Counted from the stretch's first letter, positions 27,853-37,894 are shown. The stretch: DNA of 59,164 nucleotides from Bartonella rattaustraliani AUST/NH4 (GCF_000312565.1 NZ_CALW02000005.1:1-59164); one strand, 5' to 3'. Made by a program: numbers and translations. Notes: generated from the letters alone by a model not told the origin.

Positions 27853-28056
27853 TTTTTTACTCTAATTTATGTTGATTTACTCTCTAGCTTCTATAACATT
27901 GTCAAATTACTCTATGAGTCAATATGAAAAATTTAATAAAAATCAATGAAAAAGCAAAAAAATGGAAAAAAATGCCTTAATTTGTATTTAATGAACAGCT
28001 TGATAAGGTTTGTAGTTGAAACACAAGAGGTAAAATATTTCTTATGCTTTACAACA

Positions 28057-28086
28057 ATTTTTCCATTAAGCATTTTTCCATTAAGC
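28057..28086 (+). repeat. Two perfect 15-bp direct repeats before the NtrC-like gene
   Basis: ATTTTTCCATTAAGC occurs twice head to tail (28057-28071, 28072-28086), 33 bases before the chosen start. The position suits an operator or an incidental duplication. Confidence 0.7.
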
Positions 28087-28119
28087 CATGTAGTAGTCTC
28101 AAGGGAGATTATTAAGATT

Positions 28120-29505
28120 ATGGTGGGTCCCATTCTTGTTGCAAGTGAAGACTATGGAAAGCGTGTAGAGCTTTCTACCATGCTTCGGGGATTTGGTTAC
28201 CGTGTCATTGAAGCAGAAAATGGTCTTCGGACGATTGATCTTTTACACAGGCGTAAAAATATTGTGCTTGCACTCCTTGATGTCATCATGAGTGATTTGA
28301 GTGTAAGTGATTTGATTAAAATGATTAGAGTTGCAGGTGTTGTTGTTCCTATTGTTGTGATAGCACAACACGAGAATCAGGATTTACTGCAGAAAGCTTT
28401 AACAGCTGGAGCGATTGATTATTGGATTTATCCTGTTACTTTACTGCGGTTAAGAGTTACTTTGGATCTTCTTGCTCTTGTTTCTGCATTGGAGCGTGAG
28501 GTTCGTTATATTCGGCGAAAAAATGAAAACCACTTGCGTTTTTCTGATCTTTGTATAAAAAGCCAACCAATGCAGATTGTTCTAGAACAATCGAGAAAAG
28601 CAGCGGATTCTTTACAGAATCTTTTGATAGAAGGTGAAATTGGAACTGGTCGGGAAACATTAGCCCGTATTATTCATCACGAGGGTTTATTATCTGAGGG
28701 GGATTTTATTCGCTTCCAATGTTCAGCTATTATTGATCCAGAACAAGAAAGCTACCATTGGTTTCAAGAGTTTTTACCACTGGTTTCTTCTCTTGAAAAA
28801 GGGACACTTTGCCTTTGTGATGTAGATCGCCTCGAGATCATACAGCAAAAGCGTTTAGTTTCTTATCTTAAAGAAAGAGAAAAACACACAAAGGGTCAAC
28901 TTTTTCCTTTTCGGATCATTGCTATTTCAACGTCACGGTTAAAAGATATGGTTGCACAAGGGCCGTTTCTGCATAGTTTGTTTGAACAGCTCTCCCAGTT
29001 ATCTATCAGTGTTCCTGCTTTACGAGAATTGAGAGATGACTTTTCAGAAATTACACAACGTTTGATTGACCGCATTATTACGGAAACAGGGAAATCGCAT
29101 GTTCATGGGTTAGCAGGTTCGGCTCTTTCATTACTTATGCAGCATGATTGGCCTGGCAATCAGCATCAACTTGAAAATTTTTTATTTCGCGCAATTTTAC
29201 TCAGTGAGGGGCCGTTGTTAACGGTTCGAGATTTTCCCCAATTAATGGGAAATTCATTGATGAATGTTCCAAATATCATTGAGAGTGATGTACAAGAAAA
29301 CTATGAAGAAGAATTAATACAGTTTTTGGGGGGTGATGGGCATGTACGTACTTTTGCAGAGATGGAACGTGATATTATTGAAAAAGCGGTTAAACATTAT
29401 CAGGGACGTATGAGTGAGATCGCTCGTCGTCTTCATATCGGGCGCTCTACACTTTATCGCAAAATGGAAGATTTGAGAATGATAAAGAACCAAGAACATA
29501 AGTAG
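28120..29505 (+). CDS. Degenerate NtrC-family response regulator
   Basis: Three-domain layout of an NtrC-type activator, 461 residues: receiver (1-120), AAA+ (about 140-370) and a Fis-type helix-turn-helix (EIARRLHIGRSTLYRKMEDL, near 433-452). The phospho-acceptor Asp is present (ALLDVIMSD, D54) with the acidic pair E10/D11. The conserved receiver Thr and Lys are replaced (VVIAQHE; IYP). In the AAA+ domain the Walker A Lys is Arg (GEIGTGRET), Walker B reads TLCLCDVDRL, and no GAFTGA loop occurs, so contact with sigma-54 is unlikely. I chose ATG 28120 (MVGPILVASEDYG), with GGGAG 12 bases upstream; the frame is open further upstream but that part is low-complexity. Its targets are unknown. Confidence 0.85.
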   Translation: MVGPILVASEDYGKRVELSTMLRGFGYRVIEAENGLRTIDLLHRRKNIVLALLDVIMSDLSVSDLIKMIRVAGVVVPIVVIAQHENQDLLQKALTAGAIDYWIYPVTLLRLRVTLDLLALVSALEREVRYIRRKNENHLRFSDLCIKSQPMQIVLEQSRKAADSLQNLLIEGEIGTGRETLARIIHHEGLLSEGDFIRFQCSAIIDPEQESYHWFQEFLPLVSSLEKGTLCLCDVDRLEIIQQKRLVSYLKEREKHTKGQLFPFRIIAISTSRLKDMVAQGPFLHSLFEQLSQLSISVPALRELRDDFSEITQRLIDRIITETGKSHVHGLAGSALSLLMQHDWPGNQHQLENFLFRAILLSEGPLLTVRDFPQLMGNSLMNVPNIIESDVQENYEEELIQFLGGDGHVRTFAEMERDIIEKAVKHYQGRMSEIARRLHIGRSTLYRKMEDLRMIKNQEHK

Positions 29506-29535
29506 AATATGTAATAAAGTGCTGTTTCTTAAAAG

Positions 29536-29577
29536 CATTATTTTCAAAAAAAAGCGTAAGCTTTTTTGAAAATAATG
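29536..29577. terminator. Long hairpin after the NtrC-like gene
   Basis: CATTATTTTCAAAAAA pairs with TTTTTTGAAAATAATG, and an inner GC pairs across GTAA with an AA bulge. The T-tract lies inside the right arm. It probably acts as a terminator, but its length is unusual. Confidence 0.6.
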
Positions 29578-29952
29578 GGGGTAAAAAATCAATATTCTTT
29601 AGTGCAAAGTTTCAATATTGAAAATAATTTTGCGAATATAATGAAGTTTAGATTTTATTATGTGGAGTCTTTTTGAGATTCTGTTTGCTTTATCGTCTTT
29701 AATATTTCTTTCAAGTCTGATTTTTGTGTTTACAATTTTATCTCACGTAGCATTTCAAGCGAGAAGATAGTCTTTGCGCTTTTGAGCATACATGAAGCTA
29801 AAATTTTGGAATCACCAGGTATTGGGTTTATATTCTTTTAAGTAAGAAATGGCATTCTGTTTGCTGTATGATGAAGTTCACATGCTTAATTTGAATGTCT
29901 TGGTTCGTAACAATGATTGTGTGATCGTTAAAAAATAGAAAGTTGATCTTCT
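29578..29952. other. Gap upstream of phospholipase D-family gene
   Basis: About 375 AT-rich bases with no credible gene or repeat copy that I can see. Confidence 0.4.
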
Positions 29953-31524
29953 TTGTCTCTGTTTCAGGTTCTTATTGATTTCATTATATTTTTTTTGGTT
30001 GCGTCCATGTTAGCGATTTACACATATGGGCGCTTTATTAAAAATGCTAGGGGAGAGTGTTCTTATGCATTAACTGTTAAAAAAGATGAAACCAAGCTTG
30101 ATCGTATAGTCAGTCAGTTAGCAGAGAAAACGGATGGATTAGGGGTTGATAAGGATGCTCTTTCATTGATCATTAGTAATTTGGATGCGTTTTATGTTCG
30201 TGCAATAGGAGCAGCAGAGGCAGGGCGCAGTCTTGATCTTATGTATTATATTTGGGATGATGATTTAACGGGGCGCATATTATTAAGTGAAATAGTAGAA
30301 GCGGCTGATCGTGGTGTTCGGGTTCGTCTTCTTTTAGATGATATTAATGCCCAAGCGCGTGATCCAGCTTATATTGCGTTGAATAAACATCCTCATATTG
30401 AAATAAGAATGTTTAATCCAGGGCGGTCTCGTAAAGGTGGTTTACGTCGTGGTTTAGAAATTATATTGCGGGCAATTACTGTAACACGCAGAATGCATAA
30501 TAAAGCTTTTATTGTGGATGGACGTGTAGCTTTTGTAGGAGGACGCAATCTTGCAGATTCTTATTTTGATGCTGGTAAAGAGTCGCATTTTAGAGATTTA
30601 GATTTGATGTTAATTGGTCCCTCGGTTAAAAAGGTGGAAACTGTTTTTGATGACTTTTGGAACAGTGCTGTCGTTTTACCGATTCACACTTTGGTTGTTT
30701 CTAAAAATGCAAGCGACCTTGATTATTGGAAGGATAAGTTACGAGAGTTTCGTAATTCCAAGGTTGCGAAAGTTTATTTAGATTATATCAAAAAGCATAT
30801 TAATTTTGATTGTTTTATTCAGACAGGGAAACGATTATTTCTAGCCGATAAAGTTACTGTTCTTTCGGATCCACCGGAAAAAGCATTGCGCAAAAAAGCG
30901 GAAAATTGGCTCATGAAGGCACTTTCTGAGGTTATTGAGGATGCTAAAAAAACGGTCCAGATTATATCCCCTTATTTTGTTCCTGGCAAGATAGGGATGC
31001 AAAGTTTTAGCGATCTCGTTTCAAAAGGTGTTGATGTCAAAATTCTGACGAATTCTTTAGCAGCGACTGATGTGGCACTTGTACATGGTGGCTATGTACC
31101 TTACCGTAAGGCGTTATTGAAAAGTGGTGTTAAGCTTTATGAGTTAAAACCGGATGGAAATATGCATGGGTTGCGATTGTTTCGGTCAAGTAAAGCAAGT
31201 TTACATGCTAAAGCTTTTTTGGTTGATCGGAAAACTGCTTTTATTGGGTCTTTAAATTTTGATCCAAGATCCGCTGCACTCAATACAGAAATGGGTATTC
31301 TTTTTGAATGTGCACCGATTGCAGCAAGATTAGACCTGCTTTTTTCTGAAGAAACGACCGCTGAAATGAGTTATCATCTTCGTCTTGGTGATAACAACCG
31401 TATTTATTGGGATTTTATTGAAAATGAAAAACAGCATAGTATCGATTATGAACCAGAAAGCAATTTTTGGCGTCGTGCGTTTGCAAAAATAATAAGTTTG
31501 CTACCCATTGAATCACAATTATAG
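29953..31524 (+). CDS. Phospholipase D-family protein (cardiolipin synthase-like)
   Basis: A 523-residue membrane-anchored enzyme with one N-terminal hydrophobic helix (about 5-25). It has two complete HKD motifs: MHNKAFIVDGRVAFVGGRN near residue 180 and LHAKAFLVDRKTAFIGSLN near 416, each HxKx4D. Such proteins transfer or hydrolyse phosphatidyl groups; cardiolipin synthase is the closest well-studied role, but substrate choice cannot be read. The only start preserving the membrane helix is TTG 29953; an ATG at 30007 would lie inside it. It stands alone, 152 bases before guaB. Confidence 0.88.
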   Translation: MSLFQVLIDFIIFFLVASMLAIYTYGRFIKNARGECSYALTVKKDETKLDRIVSQLAEKTDGLGVDKDALSLIISNLDAFYVRAIGAAEAGRSLDLMYYIWDDDLTGRILLSEIVEAADRGVRVRLLLDDINAQARDPAYIALNKHPHIEIRMFNPGRSRKGGLRRGLEIILRAITVTRRMHNKAFIVDGRVAFVGGRNLADSYFDAGKESHFRDLDLMLIGPSVKKVETVFDDFWNSAVVLPIHTLVVSKNASDLDYWKDKLREFRNSKVAKVYLDYIKKHINFDCFIQTGKRLFLADKVTVLSDPPEKALRKKAENWLMKALSEVIEDAKKTVQIISPYFVPGKIGMQSFSDLVSKGVDVKILTNSLAATDVALVHGGYVPYRKALLKSGVKLYELKPDGNMHGLRLFRSSKASLHAKAFLVDRKTAFIGSLNFDPRSAALNTEMGILFECAPIAARLDLLFSEETTAEMSYHLRLGDNNRIYWDFIENEKQHSIDYEPESNFWRRAFAKIISLLPIESQL

Positions 31525-31639
31525 ATTTTATAAACTATAATTGAGAAAATTATTTTAATTTTTCTTTTCATTTTTTTGGTAGCATGGCATAATTTTTCGC
31601 CAATCCATAATGATGTATGAGAACCGCATCTGTATTTAG

Positions 31640-31660
31640 AACACCTTGCGGTGTTTTGTT
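31640..31660 (+). promoter_or_regulatory. Hairpin in the guaB leader
   Basis: AACACC pairs with GGTGTT around TTGC and is followed by TTGTT, just before the guaB ribosome binding site. It may be a weak terminator of upstream transcription or an attenuator. Confidence 0.35.
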
Positions 31661-31676
31661 ATAAAGGAATTTGGCT

Positions 31677-33176
31677 ATGGCAAAGATTGTTGAAACAGGA
31701 ACAGGTGCATTGGCATTGACTTTTGATGATGTGCTTTTACAGCCTGGTCATTCTCTGGTGATGCCTAGCCAGGTTGATCTTAGAACACGTATTGCAGGTG
31801 ATATTCAGCTTAATTTGCCGTTGCTTTCTGCTGCAATGGATACTGTGACAGAATCGCGTTTAGCGATTGCTATGGCTCAAGCGGGTGGTCTTGGTGTTAT
31901 CCACCGTAATATGTCTCCCGCAGAACAAGCTGAAGAGGTTCGTCAGGTGAAAAAATTTGAATCTGGCATGGTTATTAATCCAGTTACAATTGGGCCAGGT
32001 GCAACACTTGAAGAAGCAAAATCTTTGATGCGTTCATATAGTATTTCGGGTATTCCGGTTGTTGAAAATGGTGATAGACATGAGGCTGCTGGGCGGCTTG
32101 TAGGTATTTTGACGAATAGGGATGTACGTTTTGCCTCAGATCCAAAGCAAAAAATTTATGAATTAATGACACATGAAAATTTGATTACGGTGCGTGAAAA
32201 TGTTCAGCTTAGCGAAGCGAAGTATTTGTTACATCATCACCGTATTGAGAAATTATTGGTTGTGGATGAACAAAATCGCTGTGTTGGCTTGATAACAGTT
32301 AAGGATATTGAAAAGGCACAATTAAATCCAAATGCTGCCAAGGATTCCCAAGGTCGTTTACGTGTTGCAGCTGCCAGTAATGTAGGCCATGATGGTATGG
32401 AGCGTTGTGAGCGACTCATTGATGCAGGTGTTGATGTGCTGGTGATTGATACAGCGCATGGGCATTCTCAACGTGTCTTAGAAACCGTTGAACGAATTAA
32501 AAAAATGGCGTGTTCTATAGCTGTTATTGCTGGTAATGTAGCAACTTCTCAGGCAACACAGGCGCTCATTGATAATGGTGCAGATGCAGTAAAGGTTGGT
32601 ATTGGTCCTGGTTCTATTTGCACAACGCGGATTGTGGCAGGTGTTGGTGTTCCTCAACTTGCAGCGATTATGAGTGCTGCAGAAACTGCTGAAAAAGCAG
32701 GTATTCCTATTATTGCTGATGGCGGGATCAAGTCTTCCGGTGATTTTGCTAAAGCTTTAGCAGGTGGGGCTTGCGCTGCTATGATCGGTTCTCTTTTAGC
32801 AGGTACAGATGAAAGCCCTGGTGAAGTTTATCTTTATCAAGGGCGTTCTTTTAAAGCTTATCGCGGTATGGGATCAGTGGGTGCTATGGCAAGGGGATCA
32901 GCAGATCGTTATTTTCAGGCTGAAGTGCGTGATGAGCTTAAATTGGTTCCTGAAGGTGTGGAAGGTCAAGTGGCTTATAAAGGTCCTATAGCATCGGTAT
33001 TACACCAGCTCGCTGGTGGATTACGTGCTTCGATGGGATACGTTGGTGCGAAGGATTTAGCAGAGTTTCGTAAAAAAGCGACGTTTGTTCGTATCACCAA
33101 CGCTGGACTCCATGAAAGTCATACGCACGATGTTGCTATCACACGGGAGAGCCCAAATTATCGAGGTCCTGTATGA
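31677..33176 (+). CDS. guaB: Inosine-5'-monophosphate dehydrogenase
   Basis: Oxidises IMP to XMP with NAD, the committed step to guanine nucleotides. The barrel is interrupted by two CBS domains (about 95-215; [28 protein letters not shown]). The active-site loop [17 protein letters not shown] contains the catalytic Cys, and the phosphate site [20 protein letters not shown] follows. ATG 31677 has AAGGAA seven bases upstream and gives 499 residues. guaA lies downstream beyond rsmB. The stop codon is part of a short degenerate tandem repeat. Confidence 0.96.
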   Translation: MAKIVETGTGALALTFDDVLLQPGHSLVMPSQVDLRTRIAGDIQLNLPLLSAAMDTVTESRLAIAMAQAGGLGVIHRNMSPAEQAEEVRQVKKFESGMVINPVTIGPGATLEEAKSLMRSYSISGIPVVENGDRHEAAGRLVGILTNRDVRFASDPKQKIYELMTHENLITVRENVQLSEAKYLLHHHRIEKLLVVDEQNRCVGLITVKDIEKAQLNPNAAKDSQGRLRVAAASNVGHDGMERCERLIDAGVDVLVIDTAHGHSQRVLETVERIKKMACSIAVIAGNVATSQATQALIDNGADAVKVGIGPGSICTTRIVAGVGVPQLAAIMSAAETAEKAGIPIIADGGIKSSGDFAKALAGGACAAMIGSLLAGTDESPGEVYLYQGRSFKAYRGMGSVGAMARGSADRYFQAEVRDELKLVPEGVEGQVAYKGPIASVLHQLAGGLRASMGYVGAKDLAEFRKKATFVRITNAGLHESHTHDVAITRESPNYRGPV

Positions 33177-33221
33177 TATATAAGCCCCGTATGGTATATA
33201 AGCTGTGTGATGTATAAGTTA
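33171..33221 (+). repeat. Degenerate 18-bp tandem repeat at the guaB stop
   Basis: GTATGATATATAAGCCCC, GTATGGTATATAAGCTGT and a shorter GTGATGTATAAGTTA follow each other. The first unit contains the last guaB codon and its TGA stop. Confidence 0.65.
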
Positions 33222-33255
33222 AAAGCGACGTTACAGAGAGCAATAAAAATCTTTT

Positions 33256-33286
33256 GAGAAAATGGGGGAAGGTTGCCATTTTTTCT
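33256..33286 (+). terminator. Putative terminator after guaB
   Basis: AAAATGG pairs with CCATTTT around a 10-base loop, with extra T residues following. Confidence 0.6.
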
Positions 33287-33320
33287 CTTTATAGTTTGGT
33301 ATATAGTTTTCAAAGGGAAA

Positions 33321-33345
33321 GAATTGGAGATTTATCTTCCAATTC
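33321..33345. terminator. Hairpin downstream of the 49-residue small ORF
   Basis: GAATTGGA pairs with TCCAATTC around nine bases. On the minus strand it lies 30 bases past the small ORF stop and is followed by TTTCCCTTT, so it may end that transcript. Confidence 0.45.
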
Positions 33346-33374
33346 CTCCCATGGGTTATGTGAAATTAAGAGAA

Positions 33375-33524
33375 TTAACTTTTTGTCGTCTTGCGCTCTG
33401 ATTTTGACGCGCGTTGGCGAGTGTTTGCCTGATCACTTGAGATGGATTTCTTTGCGTTGTTTGAGGCCATTGTAGTATGACGACTTTTAGAGGAAGTTGT
33501 TTTACCATTATTGTAAGTATTCAT
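33375..33524 (-). CDS. Small basic Ser/Thr-rich protein, 49 residues
   Basis: A short ORF between guaB and rsmB: starts MNTYNNGKTTSSKSRHTTMA and ends RASKSERKTTKS. It has a near-ideal ribosome binding site, AAAAGGAG six bases before the ATG. A perfect 15-bp palindrome lies 22 bases upstream of the ATG and a terminator-like hairpin follows the stop, so it looks like a self-standing gene. The product is strongly basic, rich in Ser, Thr, Lys and Asn, has no hydrophobic segment, and is probably disordered. A nucleic-acid-binding or ribosome-associated role would fit the charge but is only a guess. I recognise no family. Sequence in the antisense plus frame looks unlike protein. Confidence 0.65.
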   Translation of the reverse strand: MNTYNNGKTTSSKSRHTTMASNNAKKSISSDQANTRQRASKSERKTTKS

Positions 33525-33545
33525 TATATTCTCCTTTTAAATTAT

Positions 33546-33560
33546 CTGGCTTAAAGCCAG
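33546..33560. promoter_or_regulatory. Perfect palindrome upstream of the small ORF
   Basis: CTGGCTTAAAGCCAG (seven-base arms around one A) lies directly before the ribosome binding site of the 49-residue ORF. It could be an operator or a leader hairpin controlling translation. Confidence 0.5.
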
Positions 33561-34022
33561 TACAATCAAAACGGGCATGCCAAATAGTAGTTCCAAGCGT
33601 TTTTTAAAAAGTTAATATTTTATTAAAAATCATTAAGATAGAAGTATCACGCTTTTGCAGAAATGTTTTTTACTTTTCAGAAAGAGAGTCTTTCAAAGAT
33701 GTTAGTATTTGATGTTACGTCATGTTTTATAGCGCGTAAAAGAGTACGTGTTTGATGATTTTTGCACTCTAATATTGGAAGAAAGACTTTAAGGAGACAG
33801 CCTATCTTGCAGTGTCAAGCCTTTCAGTATCAAGATTAGATCTATATTTTAAATGATAGGAATAGAAACGGGAAGCGCATGAGATGAAACATTGAAAATG
33901 CTATAAAACTATGATGAGAAACATTTAGCTTTCGATATAAATTTTGTATGGTTTCAAGAAAATTCTATGGGTATTACAGAAAGATAGTTTTGTTTTTGTT
34001 AAAATTCGAATGGGAGCAATGA
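33561..34022. other. Gap upstream of rsmB
   Basis: About 460 AT-rich bases that should hold the minus-strand promoter of the small ORF and the plus-strand promoter of rsmB. No other gene is visible. Confidence 0.4.
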
Positions 34023-35309
34023 ATGCGCTTAGGTGGGCGTTTGCGTGCGGCAATAGATATTCTACAAGAAATAGAAACGCAGCATAACCCTGCAGGTGAG
34101 GCTTTAAAAGCTTGGGGGCTTTCTCATCGTTTTGCGGGATCTAGTGATCGTGCAGCAATTGGTACAATTGTTTATGATGTTTTAAGGCGCTATTATTCTT
34201 TACAATGGCGTATGGAGAGTGATGATATCAGGGATATCGCTTTTGGCGCTTTATTAGATGCTGGAAAAATGACAATTGAGCAAATCGACGATGCGTTAGA
34301 AGGAGATCGATTTGCACCACAGCTCTTAGGAGATAGGCAGCGCCGATCATGGCAAAAACAGCAATTGGTTCATGCACCAGATTATATTCGTGGTGATATT
34401 CCCCAATGGTGTAAAACACATCTGGGTCCTGTATTTGCCGATAATTTTGTCATTGAAGCTGCTGCGTTGGCAACACGCCCTCCCTTAGATCTACGTGTGA
34501 ATAGCTTAAAAACAACGTCGGAGAAGCTGCTTCAAGCGTTAGTAAAGACTAAAGCTCAACCGTTAAAATGGTATCCGCAAGCTTTAAGGATTGCACCTCT
34601 TGAAAAATTTGACCGTCATCCCAATGTTCAAACGGAACGCGCTTTTCAAGAGGGACACTTTGAAATACAGGATTTAGGATCTCAGATTGTTGCTGATCTT
34701 GTAGAAGCAAAAGCAGGTATGCAGATATTAGATTATTGTGCTGGAGCTGGTGGTAAAACCTTAGCTTTAGCAGCCAGTATGAAGAATCAAGGGCAAATAT
34801 ATGCTTATGATTCCAACAAAGTCCGCCTAGTTCCTATTTTTGATCGTCTTCGACGTGCTGGTGTTTGTAATGTACAGGTACGGGAGCATGAAGAAGAATT
34901 AAAGCTGTTAGGAGGTCAGATGGATATTGTTTTGCTCGATGCACCATGTAGTGGTACAGGTACGTGGCGCAGGCGTCCAGATACGAAGTGGCGTTTAACA
35001 TTAGAGCAGGTGAAACAGTGCCAAACAGAACAAAGAGCTATTTTAAACAAAGCTATAGATTATCTTACACCAACAGGGCGTTTGGTCTATATTACGTGCT
35101 CTCTTTTCGTAGATGAAAATGAGGCACAAATTGCCCATTTTCTTCAACAGCATTCTCATTTTTACCCAATCAATATGCGTGCACTTTGGCAGAAACATTT
35201 TCGTTGTACGCCGGTGCAACCGATTTTTTCAAATTATGGACTTACCTTATCGCCAGCAACAACAAAAACCGATGGTTTCTTTTTGTCTGTGTTGCAAAAA
35301 AAACATTGA
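34023..35309 (+). CDS. rsmB: RsmB/NOP-family RNA (cytosine-5-)methyltransferase
   Basis: Methylates cytosine C5 in rRNA (C967 of 16S rRNA in E. coli). The catalytic domain shows the SAM motif DYCAGAGGKTLALAASM, the motif IV Cys in LLDAPCSGTGTWRRRPDTKWR and the motif VI Cys in YITCSLFVDENEAQI. The N-terminal NusB-like part is short and divergent, as in alphaproteobacteria, giving 428 residues. The exact target base is therefore not certain. It lies between guaB and guaA, an arrangement seen in other Rhizobiales. Confidence 0.9.
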   Translation: MRLGGRLRAAIDILQEIETQHNPAGEALKAWGLSHRFAGSSDRAAIGTIVYDVLRRYYSLQWRMESDDIRDIAFGALLDAGKMTIEQIDDALEGDRFAPQLLGDRQRRSWQKQQLVHAPDYIRGDIPQWCKTHLGPVFADNFVIEAAALATRPPLDLRVNSLKTTSEKLLQALVKTKAQPLKWYPQALRIAPLEKFDRHPNVQTERAFQEGHFEIQDLGSQIVADLVEAKAGMQILDYCAGAGGKTLALAASMKNQGQIYAYDSNKVRLVPIFDRLRRAGVCNVQVREHEEELKLLGGQMDIVLLDAPCSGTGTWRRRPDTKWRLTLEQVKQCQTEQRAILNKAIDYLTPTGRLVYITCSLFVDENEAQIAHFLQQHSHFYPINMRALWQKHFRCTPVQPIFSNYGLTLSPATTKTDGFFLSVLQKKH

Positions 35310-35434
35310 TACGTGCCTTTTATCTTAAATTTTACGATAAGAACCTTTTTTGAGAGTGAACAGACTTGTGAAAAGAGCAAGCATTGAATAATAATTCTTA
35401 TTGGTTCGCTTTTATAATGATTGATTGGTTTCCT

Positions 35435-36991
35435 ATGAGCATATCATATCCAGACACTGTTTTTATTATTGATTTCGGTTCACAAGTAACACAACTTATC
35501 GCACGGCGGGTGCGAGCGATGGGTGTTTATTGTGAAATTATTCCTTTTCAAAGCGCTTTAGAAAGTATCAAGCGGATAAAACCTAAAGCTATTATTTTAT
35601 CAGGAAGTCCTTATTCAGTTATTGATAATGGCTCGCCGCGTGCTCCGATGGAAATTTTTGAAATTGGTATTCCCGTTCTTGGTATTTGTTATGGTGAGCA
35701 AGTGATGTGTGTTCAGCTTGGGGGAGAAGTTGAGGCTGGACATGAGCGTGAATTTGGGCGCGCTTTTTTGGAGGTGCAAGAAGAAAGTGCTCTTTTTGAT
35801 GGTGTTTGGGAAAAAGGCTCTTGTTATCAAGTATGGATGAGTCACGGTGATCGGGTGGTGGTTTTACCAGAAGGTTTTCGTGTCATAGGAACATCAAAAG
35901 GCGCTCCCTATGCTGCTATTGCTGATGAAAAAAGGCGCCTTTACGCATTGCAGTTTCATCCTGAAGTTGTTCATACACCGGATGGCGAAAAACTGTTGCA
36001 AAACTTTGTTCATAAAATTTCTGGTCTTAAAAGCAATTGGTCAATGGCTTCTTATCGTGAGCAGGTAATTGCTACAATACGACAAAAAGTTGGGAAAAAT
36101 CGTGTCATTTGTGGTCTTTCAGGTGGTGTGGATTCATCTGTTGTGGCTGTGCTTCTCCATGAGGCAATAGGAGATCAATTGACATGTATTTTTGTAGATC
36201 ATGGATTCATGCGCAAAAATGAGGCTGAAGAAGTTCTCACACTTTTTCGTGATCATTATAATATTGAACTTATTCATGTTAATGCTGCCGATATGTTTCT
36301 TAATGCTTTGGAGGGGGAAACAGATCCAGAGAAAAAGCGTAAAATGATAGGTCGTCTTTTTATTGAGGTTTTTGAAGAAGAAACAAAAAAGATTGGAGAT
36401 GTAGAATTTTTAGCACAGGGCACGCTTTATCCAGATGTCATTGAAAGTGTTTCAGCTGTTGGTGATGCTATAACAATTAAAAGCCACCATAATGTAGGGG
36501 GGTTGCCGGAACGGATGAAGATGAAACTTGTGGAACCGTTGCGTGAGCTATTTAAGGATGAGGTGCGCGCGCTTGGGCGAGAGTTGGGTTTGCCTGAGCA
36601 GTTTATTGGTCGTCATCCTTTTCCGGGGCCTGGTTTGGCGATTCGGTGTCTAGGTGCAGTGACACGTGAAAAATTAGCAATTTTACGTGAAGCAGATGCC
36701 ATTTACCTTGATGAAATTCGCAAAGCTGGTCTTTATGATGAAATTTGGCAGGCTTTTGCTATTCTTCTTCCCGTTCAGACGGTTGGTGTAATGGGTGATG
36801 GACGCACTTATGAATTTGTCTGTGCCCTTCGTGCAGTCACGTCTGTAGACGGAATGACCGCTGATTTTTATCCCTATAATATGGAGTTTTTAAGCAAAAC
36901 AGCAGCACGCATTATTAATGAAGTCAAGGGGATTAATCGTGTTGTTTATGATGTAACCTCAAAACCTCCTAGTACCATTGAATGGGAATAA
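35435..36991 (+). CDS. guaA: GMP synthase (glutamine-hydrolysing)
   Basis: Converts XMP to GMP using glutamine amide nitrogen and ATP. The class I amidotransferase domain (about 1-200) has the nucleophile Cys in GICYGEQ and the His-x-Glu in [10 protein letters not shown]. The PP-loop ATP pyrophosphatase follows ([10 protein letters not shown]), then the dimerisation domain ending in [13 protein letters not shown] 35435 ([17 protein letters not shown]) gives 518 residues, the family length; the frame is open 17 codons upstream. GICYGEQ replaces the more common GICYGMQ. Confidence 0.96.
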   Translation: MSISYPDTVFIIDFGSQVTQLIARRVRAMGVYCEIIPFQSALESIKRIKPKAIILSGSPYSVIDNGSPRAPMEIFEIGIPVLGICYGEQVMCVQLGGEVEAGHEREFGRAFLEVQEESALFDGVWEKGSCYQVWMSHGDRVVVLPEGFRVIGTSKGAPYAAIADEKRRLYALQFHPEVVHTPDGEKLLQNFVHKISGLKSNWSMASYREQVIATIRQKVGKNRVICGLSGGVDSSVVAVLLHEAIGDQLTCIFVDHGFMRKNEAEEVLTLFRDHYNIELIHVNAADMFLNALEGETDPEKKRKMIGRLFIEVFEEETKKIGDVEFLAQGTLYPDVIESVSAVGDAITIKSHHNVGGLPERMKMKLVEPLRELFKDEVRALGRELGLPEQFIGRHPFPGPGLAIRCLGAVTREKLAILREADAIYLDEIRKAGLYDEIWQAFAILLPVQTVGVMGDGRTYEFVCALRAVTSVDGMTADFYPYNMEFLSKTAARIINEVKGINRVVYDVTSKPPSTIEWE

Positions 36992-37171
36992 TTTCAATGA
37001 AATACAATCTCTTAAGAAGAGAGTCTTGTGCAAAGTTGGATATTCGAACAAGTAAGCAGGAGAAGAGAGTTTCTGAAAAATGGTAATTGACCAAGTTATG
37101 GTTTAAAAAAAATCATGGGCTGATTTTGTGTTATCTCATATCGTTGAAAATTGAGAGGTGTGAAGTTTTAC

Positions 37172-37894
37172 ATGTCCGAGAAAAAAATTGTTGCACATCG
37201 TGGTGGTGCTCATCTTTATCCTGAAAATACACTTTCGGCGTTTCGTCATGCTATCGCGTTGGCTGTTGATGAAGTCGAATGTGATGTTCATTTGCTCAAA
37301 AGTGGTGAAGTGGTTGTCTTTCACGATTTTCGTCTAGAACAGTTGGTTGGGAAAACAGGGTATATTCATGATATTGATAATGAAATACGCAAACAACTCT
37401 GTGTTAAAGGCAGTACTGAATCTCCCCCTTTACTAGAAGAAGTTCTTGATCTTTTGAAACCGACCAATGTTGCACTGCATCTTGAAATTAAAACATGTGG
37501 TGAAGTTGAACGTGAGATGATTTTATCCCAAAAAGCACTTGCAATAATAAAAAGCAGAAATCTGGCTGAACGGGTTTCTGCAATTAGTTTTGATCCTATG
37601 AGTCTTCACCCTTTTATTGAAGCAGGAATAACAGCTGGTCCCTGTATTGATCATTTTGAAGGTGATATGCACCAACATTTTTCGGAGTGGAAAAAAATGG
37701 GATATTCTGATCTGAGTTTAAATGGCTCCATTGTTTCACGAGATTTTATTGATGCTGCACTGGATTCTGGTTTTACTGTAGGGGTATGGACAATCAATGG
37801 AAGAGCGCGGTTATCACATTGGCTTGATATGCCTGTACATTATATTACAACAGATCAGCCGGATCTTGCCTTAGAATTACGAGCACAAAGATAA
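37172..37894 (+). CDS. ugpQ: Glycerophosphodiester phosphodiesterase
   Basis: Hydrolyses glycerophosphodiesters to an alcohol and glycerol-3-phosphate. The GDPD motifs are complete: HRGGAHLYPENTLSAF (catalytic His, metal Glu), ECDVHLLKSGEVVVFHD, and the late GFTVGVWTIN. No signal peptide is seen, so it is cytosolic like UgpQ. ATG 37172 (MSEKKIVAHRGG) gives 240 residues; an upstream in-frame TTG at 37151 is less likely. The ugpBAEC importer lies 1.8 kb downstream on the other strand, suggesting a shared salvage pathway. Confidence 0.92.
   Translation: MSEKKIVAHRGGAHLYPENTLSAFRHAIALAVDEVECDVHLLKSGEVVVFHDFRLEQLVGKTGYIHDIDNEIRKQLCVKGSTESPPLLEEVLDLLKPTNVALHLEIKTCGEVEREMILSQKALAIIKSRNLAERVSAISFDPMSLHPFIEAGITAGPCIDHFEGDMHQHFSEWKKMGYSDLSLNGSIVSRDFIDAALDSGFTVGVWTINGRARLSHWLDMPVHYITTDQPDLALELRAQR

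Noticed and set aside
33254-33475. Plus-strand ORF of 73 codons after guaB
   Set aside because: No ribosome binding site; it covers the guaB terminator and is antisense to the better supported 49-residue ORF.
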